From Piromyces finnis (lineage: Eukaryota; Neocallimastigomycota; Neocallimastigomycetes; Neocallimastigales; Neocallimastigaceae): a DNA stretch of 64,000 nt. Below the pieces are notes generated by a model that saw only the letters and a list, made by a program, of their open reading frames with translations, searched no databases and was not told where the DNA came from. Each line of letters starts with the position of its first letter. Position 1 is the stretch's first letter. A program made the translations under genes and the position numbers. The stretch lies in NCBI GenBank assembly GCA_002104945.1, contig MCFH01000061.1:62001-126000 (forward strand). The letters run 5' to 3'. Positions 24,217 through 35,200 of the stretch are shown one piece after another.

Positions 24217-24231
24217 AAAGGAGGGACATCT
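24217..24231 (+). promoter_or_regulatory. Polypurine tract of element C
   Basis: AAAGGAGGGACA lies directly before the 3' LTR, in the position used to prime plus-strand DNA synthesis. Confidence 0.7.
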
Positions 24232-24707
24232 TGATAAGGAATAATGATATAATGTTTTTATTATTAAAATAGCTTAACCATTTATCATTATTATCATATT
24301 TAAGTTAACTAAATTTTTAATTAATAAATTAATATTATTTATCTAAGTGTAAATATTTTAATTAAATTTTATTTTTATTAAATTGAACTAATATTATATT
24401 CTAAATTAAACTTATTTTTAAATTATTAAACTATATTATTTTATAAATTAAACAACTTATTAATTATTTTTATTGTCTAGTTATTAAAATATCTTTTATT
24501 TATTAAGATTTTAATGTATTTTTTTTGTTTATTTCCGAAATTAATAATTAAAAGTATTGATAATTGATATTAAACTTTAAATGTATAAATTTATATAAAA
24601 TAAAAAGAGAAGTTCTAATAAAAACGATATACCAGAAAAATAAAAATAAAAATAAGCATTAAAATTCAAATATTTATTATTCCCTATTATTTAACAGAAC
24701 CTTACCA
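24232..24707 (+). repeat. 3' LTR of element C
   Basis: 476 bp, TGATAAGGAATAATG to ACCTTACCA. The start can fold: AATAATGATATAATG against ATCATTATTATCATATT. It contains the 42-bp segment (24305-24346) that is inverted in the fragment at 27782. Confidence 0.9.
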
Positions 24708-24710
24708 TTT

Positions 24711-26217
24711 TGATAAATAATGAAATTAATAAATATAAAATTATTATTAAACCTGATTTTTAAGTTAACCCTAAAAGTAACTTAAAATAAGTTATAGTTT
24801 AATTAAGTACTTTACCAAAATTCTTAAATAAAATTAATCCTAAACACTGCATATATTTTGATTATTGAAAGAAAATAATAAACTTTAATTAATCGAGATC
24901 AAAATATATAACTTTTGTTAAATTAATTATTAAATTAAATGTTTAATAACTTCGTTAGTAAATTACACTTTAAAAGTAAACAAATATAATAATTTATGTT
25001 ATAAAATAATATAATTAAACACTTTTATTAAAACATTAAAAATAATTATTACTTTAATTAATTGTAAAATAAACAGCTTTTTATATTCTTTTAACTTTTA
25101 ATTATTTCTTTTATTGTTATTTCTAATTACTTTTATTACTTTTATTGTAAATAGTTATTAATTTTATTGTTTTAATGTAAATAGTTTAAATTTAAAAGAA
25201 AATATAAATACATGTAAATATTCTCATTTTAATCATTATTATTATTATTAATAAAGAAATATTATATAGTTTAGTTAATATTTTTGTAATTTTAATAATC
25301 ACTTTTATACTTAAATAAATAAAATTTTAAATATTTAAATATTAGAAAAACGAGTGTTTCTAATAGAACAATTTAGTGTCTTAATAAAACAATATTATTA
25401 ATTTTTATAAAAACAATTTTAAGTCTTAAATAATATAACTTATATAGTTATACTCAAAGATATAATATAATAATCACTTTTTGAAGTAAAATTCAAAATT
25501 AAGATTATTATCAAATTATATCAGTGAATGTTAAGGAACCAACAAATAATGTTATTCTTGTCATAATTAATGATTATGACCTAATCCATTGTTGTTCCTA
25601 AATGTATGAAAACTTTACAATATTCTTATTTGTAAATTAATGTATACACTTAAATTATATTTAAAATTATTAATAATTATTTTTATTGAACTTAAATTTT
25701 ATTTTATTAAACTTAAAAATTAATTTAGTAATAATAATATATTGAAAATTATAGTTTATTGAACTTTTAGTTTAATTTATCAAGTTAATGAATTTTTATT
25801 AATTAAAACTATGAATAATATTTCTGTAATGTAGTAAAATTCTTTAGTTAAATATATTTAAAGTAAACTTTTAATGTATGTTAATCAATTTAATAATATG
25901 TATAAATATTTATTATAATAGTAATGTAATCTTATTATTCCTTTAAAAGTAATTTAAATACTAAAATTAATGTAAATAATTAAAGACTAATTCTTTTAAT
26001 TAACACTACTTAAATTTCCACAAAGAGTATAAAAAGGTGTATATTATAAGAATTAGAGAATATACAGATATTTTTATTTTTATTTTTATTTTATTTTATA
26101 ATTTTATATTAATATCTTAATAAAACAATTTTTCTTATTTCATTTTAATATTATTTTTGAGTATTAATAAATTTATTAATATTTTATAAATAAAATTAAA
26201 TTCCTCGAACCATAACA
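24711..26217. repeat. Two inverted LTRs (F2 and N) behaving as one insertion
   Basis: F2 (24711-25523, minus) is the reverse complement of solo LTR F1 (45512-46322). N (25529-26217, plus) runs TGTTAAGGAACC to ACCATAACA and has a GGAACCAAC..GTTGTTCC hairpin at its start. They lie head to head with GTGAA between. Neither has its own TSD, but the pair is flanked by ATTT on both sides (after removal of C on the left; 26218-26221 on the right). Confidence 0.6.
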
Positions 26218-26223
26218 ATTTTG

Positions 26224-27777
26224 TGTAAGAAATAATAATTATTTCAATCTAAATAATTAATATTTCTTATTTCTTATTAATTTAATAATTTAGTTAATAA
26301 TATTTTATACACTTAAATTATTTATTTAATTTATTTTGTTAAATATAAATTATACATTCATATACTTTATTTAATTTATTTAGTTAAATATAAATTATAC
26401 ATTCATATACTTTATTTAATTTATTTAGTTAAATATATTTCATATATTTATATAATTTATTTAATTTATTTAATTAAATAATAATTTGTTCATTTGATTT
26501 TTAAATAATATTTATATACAAGAATCCGTAATTTTACCCTTTAATTATATATTACTAATTAATTTACCTGTTATATCTAAACACGGATTTACTTTAGGAA
26601 ATCGGTATTTTAAGAATTTTCCGATTATTATTACAAATAATTGGTTTTACTTAAAAATTTACACGATGACCAATATGATTAGAATATTGGTTGAAAACTT
26701 GTTTAGGTTTTTCTTCTAGTCTTTTCCTAAACATTTTATTTGTTAAGATTAGAACTCATTTATTTAACTTTATTTTTTTTTAATAAAAATATAAATAAAA
26801 CACTCTTGAAATTCTTTAGAATTCAAGAGTTATTATTATAAGTAAAATTAATTATAATAAATAACAAATATTTCTATTTAATAAAAATTAACTAAAAAAA
26901 AACATATTATTATTAAACATAATTCTTATATTATACATTTCATTCTCATCCCTCTTCCCATTTGTGTTTTTTGTTGTTTATTATAAAACCTTATAATAAA
27001 CTCGTTAAGTTCTAGTTTTTTTTTAATTTCATATTTAATTTTTTATTATTTTCTTTCCATATACATATAATTTAATATTAAATTTTAATATTGAGTTATC
27101 GATAAGTAATTGTATTATACTATTTATTATAAATATTATAATAAAATTACTACATTTTGATAACGGATTAGTAGTTATATTATAACTTTTTAACTACTTC
27201 TTCTGTTATCTTATATTGTTTTATCTCGACAGTTATTGTACGAGCTTTAACAATATCTATTATTTTATGAATTTATTTTAGTTTATTTTATAATATTTAT
27301 AGTTTTATTATTTAATAATATTTATATAAAATAATAACACCAGATTTATTCTATAAAATAATATTTATTTTCAACACAAGAATTAAAAATTAGACAAGTT
27401 TAATTGCGTTTTTATATTTTCTTTTATTTATTGTTTTTACACTCTTTTTAACAATAATTTTTATTATATAAAAACTTATTTTTGTCTTTTAATTATTATT
27501 ATGTATTCTTTAATTAACTATATTAATTGTTATTAAAATTAACTTATATCTTAATATTCTAAATCTTCTTATTTTGTACTAAAAATTATTATTATTTTTT
27601 ATATTAAAAATGATTTTTATAATTTAACCCAATCAAATATATAAATTTAAAAAATAATTGATTTTATGTAAATTATATTTTTGTACTAAACTATATAAAA
27701 TTATTTAATAATTATTTTTATAATAAAATTTTCTACTAATATCAAATTTATAATATATTTATAATTATTATTTATCA
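26224..27777 (+). repeat. Solo LTR, family I (copy I2)
   Basis: About 1.55 kb, TGTAAGAAATAATAATTA to TATTTATCA, with direct repeat ATTTTG (26218-26223 and 27778-27783). The 3' half (GATAACGGATTAGTAG through TATCTCGACAGTTATTGTACGAGC) is nearly identical to I1. Confidence 0.8.
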
Positions 27778-27781
27778 ATTT

Positions 27782-27954
27782 TGATAAGGAATAATGATAT
27801 AATGTTTTTATTATTAAAATAACTTAACCATTTATCATTATTATCATATTTAAATTAGATAAATAATATTAATTTATTAATTAAAAATTTAGTTAAGTGT
27901 AAATATTTTAATTAAATTTTATTTTTATTAAATTGAACTAATATTATATTTTTA
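27782..27954 (+). repeat. Fragment of a C-type LTR with a 42-bp internal inversion
   Basis: Begins TGATAAGGAATAATGATATAATG as in the C LTRs, but 27855-27896 is the exact reverse complement of the matching C segment (18124-18165). Normal similarity resumes after it and stops near 27954, where an E-type LTR fragment begins. Confidence 0.8.
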
Positions 27955-29283
27955 TATTATGGTTACTAATTATCCAAGAGAGAAAAATTAGATATTTATA
28001 CTTAATAAAACAATATTTATTTTACAACATTTATAATACATACTAGATGTATTAAATTTTAATTATTTAATAATACTAGAGTTATTAAATAATATGATAA
28101 TATAATAATTTTATAATTAAATAAAATAACATTTTATATTAAAAACTAACTAACACTTGCAAATGAACAAGTATAAAAATCATTTATTCTATTTTTATTT
28201 TTTTTTTATTTTTATTTATTAAATTTTAGATACAAATATTATCATGTTAAGTTTTGGGATTTGGTTATGCGGCCAGGTCAGAATGTTATTAATTATATAG
28301 TAAATATGTTTTTTAAGAAATTAAATTTAAATATAAAATAACACTTTAAACTTCCAAATGAAAAATTAATATTTATTTTTTAGAATAACTTTTTTATAAA
28401 ATTTTATTTATTTAGTAATAATAATATAAATGACAATATATTTAATAACTATATAATTAAGATTATAGCTATAATCTTTACAAAGGACTAAAATCGAATT
28501 CAAATCATTCTATTTTATATTCTTTGTTCAGATTATTAAATTGATAAAAATAAAGTATTACATGTAATATATTAATAACATAATAAGATTGTTTGTTTGT
28601 TTGTTTGTTTTGTCATGACATAAAATAAAATAAACATATGATTAATCATTTAAACACTTGATTCATTAACCTATTTTATAATAATTAGAATTATTTAATT
28701 TATAGATGTTAACTGTTACACCTAAATGGTTTAGTTCTATTTTTAGTAACAGTCACTATCATTAATTAAATTAATATAATTAGAATTTCTATTGATATCT
28801 TTTTAATTTTCGTCAAGTCATAAGAAATGTCTATGATCCATACTTGATATCATATTGATTTTAATTTACCTATTAAAATCTTTGAATGATCTTCTTTAAA
28901 TGATCAGTTAGAAGGACTGCGATTGTACCAAAATATAGCTTTTTCCCTAAGCTTTCTAATAAACTTGGTTTCACAGCCGTAGTACTTACAGTCTTAGCGT
29001 TAGTTTGTGGTGAGTTACGCCTTGTTTCGTATTTGTTTATTTTTGGTTAAGGGTTATAGTGTATTGATATTAAATTTTTGAAATCATAACCCTTTCACTG
29101 AATCAAAATTTAAAAGGTGACTTTTAAAGGTGTTTTGAAATAATTATTGGGATCATTTAATTCTAATTATTATGTTTAATTAATTATAGATATTATCTGA
29201 ATTTGTTTTAAATTCAGTTAATATCTTCACATATCACTTTCTATATTCATTTATAGAATTAAGATAATATCCTCCTCGTATCA
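27955..29283 (-). repeat. Family E LTR fragment (E3), interrupted by D5
   Basis: 27955-28244 and 29237-29283 form one E-type stretch: GGTTACTAATTATCC, ACTTGCAAATGAACAAGTAT and, after D5, TATCACTTTCTATATTC to CTCGTATCA. Its other end is missing and fused to the C-type fragment. Confidence 0.75.
28245..29231 (-). repeat. Solo LTR, family D (copy D5)
   Basis: 987 bp, TGTTAAGTTTTGGGATTTGG to TTAATATCTTCACA, with perfect TSD TATCA (28240-28244 and 29232-29236) inside an E-type LTR. Confidence 0.9.
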
Positions 29284-29286
29284 ATC

Positions 29287-30024
<738 letters not shown>

Positions 30025-30521
30025 AATCATGGTACAGAATTTTTATAAGTACCTTTTTATTTATTATTTGGGACACTACAACAGTTATAAATAACAAATT
30101 TAAATTCTAGACGAATAATTATTATTATATTTTTTTTTATTTAATATTTTATTTATTATTTTATTGTCTTATTACAAAATTTATTATTCACAAGTATTAT
30201 TTATTTTATTACTTGTTAGTAAAATAGGTATAATCTTAGAAAATAAACTAATACTATTATTAATTCCTTCACTAAATCTAACAATAGTATTATTTATTCT
30301 TCTATTATTATCACCTTATCTTTATTTTAATTATAATATAACTAATATAAACTAACTAAAACTAATTAATTAACTAAAACTAACTAACTATTCCTAAAAC
30401 GCGTCGTTCTCCTTTCTTTAAATAATTATATTTTTCGTCATTATATTAAATTATAAAAAGTTTATTATACTTTATTGAATCATTTATAAGTTATTAATTT
30501 AATTTAATTTACCATCCTTAT

Positions 30522-30710
30522 TATTAGAATAACTTAAAATAATTTAATATAAAATAGAATAAATACAAGTTAAGCCACATATTTGATATAAAGTATGTAA
30601 CGCCACAAATTAAGATATAAAAATAATAATGTAAAATTTATTAAGCCTTGTAATTACCTTTAATAAAATTTTATTTAATAAATAAAGTTATATTAAACCT
30701 AAACTTATCA
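30522..30710 (+). repeat. 5' LTR of element K
   Basis: TATTAGAATAACTT to AAACTTATCA. The start is TA rather than TG, in both LTRs. Confidence 0.9.
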
Positions 30711-30729
30711 GATTAAGAGTCTCAATCCG
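30711..30729 (+). promoter_or_regulatory. Primer binding site of K, probably a tRNA-Lys(CUU) half
   Basis: GATTAAGAGTCTCAATCCG starts at the LTR border. Its complement contains TGAGACTCTTAATC, the anticodon arm of many eukaryotic tRNA-Lys(CUU), with anticodon CTT. Copia-type elements are known to use cleaved tRNA halves (initiator Met); use of Lys here is inferred from the match. Confidence 0.6.
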
Positions 30730-30731
30730 AA

Positions 30732-31580
30732 ATGAAGACCTCAGCTGATGACAACATTTTTAAATATGATGGTAGAGATTTTAACATTTGGTTAAAATTA
30801 ATTACCAACGTATTTATTGAAAACGATATCGTTGGCTTCCTATGCAAAAATGTTCTAGCTGTAGAACCTGAGAATAGGGAGCTTATAAAGAAAAATGCCA
30901 TTGGTACGAACATTGTCTTAAATGCAATTGATAGAAAATACTATTAATATATTGCAAATATTGACAATCCGTTCGAAATCATACAAATTCTGAAAGCTCT
31001 GGATGAGGACAACAACAACCTTCGCGCCGAGAAGTGGATTAGTGAACTTAAAAGGTTAAGGGCCAAGGGTATAGAAGATACTGTCAAAGTGTTAACACAC
31101 ATGAGAAGTATCTTCATAAACATGGAAAACGCAAACTGCTACCTAGGAGATACTGAAAAAGTCCAGTATATGTATAAAGCTCTGCCAAGAGAGCTTAAAT
31201 TTTCCTTTATTCCTCAGAAAGACACAAATCCTGATGAATATTATGAAAACATCAGGAACAAGATTAACTTTGTTAATCTATAGGAGATGAAAAGGTTCAA
31301 GATCCAGTTAAACAAAGAGATGACTTTATGGACCTAGATTATGTTGATTTGAAGAAAGGACCCAAAGTAAATTCGTGCAATAATCAACATAAACATAAAT
31401 ACAATAAAAGGGTTAGGGTTAAAGTCTTTTGTCATATATGCAACAAACCCAATTTGCACCGAACCCAAGATTGCATATACAATGCGAGAACCAACAAAAA
31501 TCTCAGAATGAATTACAATAACAATAATAACTATAATAATAATAATAGTTATAATAATTTCAACAAAAACAATAAGTACT
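30732..31580 (+). pseudogene. gag: Gag portion of element K, broken
   Basis: The ATG at 30732 lies 21 nt after the LTR. The first block (FKYDGRDFNIWLKLI) is the typical copia Gag start, followed by a long helical capsid region. A TAA at 30945-30947 interrupts the frame, which then continues open in phase (ANIDNPFEIIQ to about 31280). Near 31281 the frame shifts and continues to a zinc-knuckle-like CHICNKPNLHRTQDC (about 31433-31477) and an Asn-rich tail. At 31580 the sequence is cut by L, whose TSD GTACT marks the exact break; the downstream part resumes at 37244. At least one stop and one frameshift make it non-coding unless recoded. Confidence 0.85.
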
Positions 31581-32187
31581 TGTAATGTTGAACACTGAAA
31601 GAATAGATTAGGATATCTATTCTATTACAATAACACAAGATTTTGAAAAAATAAAATAAAAAATTGTTTTATAAAATATCTTTTATTATAATAGAATTTT
31701 AATAATAACAATTACATCGATAAAATGATGAAAAATATCTTCTATTTATATTTTTCCTAAATACATTTATATTATATTATAACTATTTATTTCTTATATA
31801 TTATTATTTAAAATCTACACTAAAATCTTAATTATTAATAAATATTTAAACTATAACTATTTTTAGTAAAATACAATTGGCAATTCAAATTAAGTACTAT
31901 TTAATTTGAATATGTGCCCATGTATTATTGATATATTAATCATTTATTATTTATCTATTTCTATAAAAAAAACAATACTAAAACTAGGGATTTAAATTGA
32001 GAATATTAATTTGCTTGTTAAACATTAAAAATAAATTAATAATTTATTTTGTTTTAAACTTTAATTATTAATAAATAAATTATGTCTCATTTTCTTTTTC
32101 TGAATATAATTTGTGTAACTTAAACAATAATACTTGTGGCTTAAGTTACATTAAAGATATCAAACAGAGGCGTTTGATATCTTTACA
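31581..32187 (-). repeat. 3' LTR of element L
   Basis: Read on the minus strand it starts TGTAAAGATATCAAAC, forming a perfect 13-bp hairpin (AAAGATATCAAAC / GTTTGATATCTTT, loop GCCTCT), then a second stem TGTAACTTAA / TTAAGTTACA. It ends TACA. The purine run just outside (32188-32202, AGAGAGAGAGAT on the minus strand) is the likely polypurine tract. Confidence 0.9.
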
Positions 32188-32223
32188 ATCTCTCTCTCTA
32201 AGTCGAGCTCCTGCGAGATTAAT

Positions 32224-35200
32224 TTATAAGGAATCTTTTCTCGAAGGAATTTCAATTACAAATGGTTGGTATCTATGCTTGATTAGATTACCAACTTTAT
32301 TCTCTCTAATTTTCATGGAGGAGTCGTTCGACTTATATTTTGACTTTTTAGAGTTTCTTTCAAACTCTTGTATTAATTGTTTATCTGGAATCTGATCTTC
32401 AGAAATCCAAGTGGATTTGTCAAATCCTTTCCATGATAACTTATAAAATGTTTCACCATTAACAGATTTCATCTTTTCAATTTTCTCTGGAATTTTTTCA
32501 ATTAAATCTGTGTTAAGGTGAATGTTCCTCTTCCTACGATTAGACCTGTCGTTAAACTTGTTTTCAAAATATGGTTCTAACAATGAAACATGAAAGACTG
32601 GATGACATCTCATTGTCTTTGGAAGTTTCAATTTGAAAGCGAGAGAACTAACTTTTTCAATTATCTCAAATGGACCAAGCATTTGAGGTGCTAATTTTCT
32701 CTTTAGGTTAGTTCCAGGAGAATCTTTCAATAACCATACCTTCTTTCCTACTTCGAACTCCGGGGGAATCATTCTCTTCATATCGGCATATTTCTTATAT
32801 GTTTCTTTTGCTTTTTCTAAGTTTTCTTTTAATAATTTAAAGTTTTCATTCATATCAATTACTCTTTGTTCAGCTCTACTAGGTCTATCATTAGCTGGAA
32901 TTTCTAAGCTGAACTTTGGATGAAAACCATAATTAGCAAAGAATGGGGATTGATTTATAGATTGTTGTAAAGTATTATTATATGCAAATTCAGCAAATGG
33001 GATAAGATCAACCCAGTTATTCTGCTTTTTATTTATAAAACAACGGAAATATTGTTCTAATATGCCGTTCACCCTCTCCGTTTGACCATCTGTCTGCGGA
33101 TGGTTGGCAGTTGATAATGAATGATTGATATTAAGAAGGTCACAAAGTCTTGACCAAAAGTCAGAAGTAAATTGCGAGCCTCTATCAGAAATGATGGAAT
33201 CAGGAAGACCATGCAAACGGAAGACATTAGCAATAAAAGCATCAGCAGCAATTGAAGCAGTAGGAAGACAACGTAAAGGAATGGCGTGAGCAAATTTAGT
33301 AAATCTATCGACAACAACCATGAGAGTTGTCATATCTCTGGACTTAGGAAGATCAACAATAAAATCAATAGAAATATCAGACCAGGGCCTACTGGGAGTG
33401 CCCAAGGGGGATAATAATCCATAAGGCTTATGTCTGGGGACTTTGGATTTGCAACAAGTCACGCAAGATTTGATAAAAGATTTAACGTCTGAATGAAACC
33501 TTGGCCACCAAAAGTTTCTGGAAATCAGTTCAGTGGTTTTCTTAATACCGAAATGACCAGCAGCAACAGAATCATGATGAAGTTCCAAAACTCTTGTCCT
33601 AAGAGATTTAGGAACATAAATAAGATTATTATATAACAAAAATCCTTCATTATCAATAATAACTTTATCAATATTTTTAATAGGTGCATTACATGCAGAA
33701 CCATTCATTTTAAATTGGACAATAGAATTATACAAATCGTCATTTTTAAGTTCTAATAAAATAGAATCGATTAACGGTTTGTTATCGCTATGATGAAACG
33801 AAATAGTAAGACAAGAAACATCAGAATTAATATTATTCTCTAAATGGTCACTTCTACGAGACAGGATATCAGGCTTACCGGATTTCTTTCCAGCTCTATA
33901 AATGAGTTTAAAATCAAATCTGGATAAGAACAAATTCCATCTAATTTGTCTCTGAGATAACATTTCAGGTTTTCTAGGAAATGTTAAATTCTTGTGATCA
34001 GTATAAATTATGAACGGATGGCGTGCACCTTCTAAATAATGACGCCATTCTTCAAGAGCAATTACAATAGCTAAAAGTTCCTTGTCATATATAGGATAGT
34101 TTCTTTGACAACTCGTCAAACTTTTAGAAAGAAATGCAATAGGATGTAATTTGCCATCAAATTCTTGAGAGAGAATAGCACCGACAGCATAATTACTAGC
34201 ATCAGTTTCTACAATAAATTGTTTATTACTATCCGCATGTTTCAGAATAGGAGCTGACGTGAACAGAGATTTTAATAAAATAAAAGCGTCCTGATCTTCT
34301 TTCACCCAGTTAAAAGCAACATTCTTTCTAGTGAGTTTGTGAAGAGGGTTTGCAATTTTAGCAAAGTCTTTAATAAAAATTCTGTAATAGTTGCATAAAC
34401 CAATAGAAGACTGAACCTCTTTAACATTCTTGGGAACCGGCCAATCGAGAATTGCTTTAACTTTATTTTCATCCATTTGCAATCCATCCTTTGAAATGAC
34501 ATAACCAAGAAAAGTGGTTTTCTCAACATCAAACTCACATTTTTCTAATTTAACATAAAGATTATTTTCAAGTAGTTTCTTAAGTACCTTTTTAACATGC
34601 TCATGATGTTCTTCGATATTATTAGAATAAATAAGGATATCATCAATATACGAGATAACAAAATCGTCTAAGTAATCACTGAGAACATCGTTAATAAAGT
34701 GTTGAAAAGTTGCAGGTGCATTCTTTAATCCAAAAGGCATAACTAGATATTCATAATGACCATACCTAGTACGAAAAGCTGTTTTGTATTCGTCACCTTC
34801 TTTAATACGAATAAGATTATAAGCAGATTTGAGATCTAATTTAGTGAAAATTTTAGCATTTTTCACTCTTTCCAGAAGGTCACTAATTAAAGGTAAAGGA
34901 TATGAATTACGAATGGTAATGTCATTCAACTTTCTATAATCAATACAAAGTCTCAGGGAGCCATCCTTCTTTTTAACAAACAAGATTGGAGCCCCTGCAG
35001 GAGACGATGATTTCCTAATAAAACCCTTATTTAAATTTTCATCTATATATTTTTTAAGTTCCTCTCTTTCAACTTCAGTTAATGGATACAAGGGTCCATA
35101 AAATAAAGTTGAATCATCCTTAAGCTTGATTTCACAATCATAAGGTCTATGAGGAGGTAACACTTCACAATTTTTTTCGTTAAACACTTCTAAAAATTCA

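Larger units (their letters stand above)
18051..24707 (+). mobile_element. Ty3/gypsy retrotransposon C (degenerate, full length)
   Basis: Bounded by 476-bp LTRs with a 4-bp TSD TTTT (18047-18050 and 24708-24711). The order is LTR, primer site, gag, -1 frameshift signal, protease, RT, RNase H, integrase, polypurine tract, LTR. The LTRs differ at about six positions by eye, and the 5' LTR has itself been hit by solo LTR M. Pol carries two stops and a frameshift. It is a close relative of element B (same primer site, same protein architecture), but older. Confidence 0.9.

Noticed and set aside
24711-26217. DNA transposon with inverted repeats
   Set aside because: TG..CA termini, copies elsewhere as solo LTRs and 4-5 bp TSDs fit LTRs better; no transposase is present.
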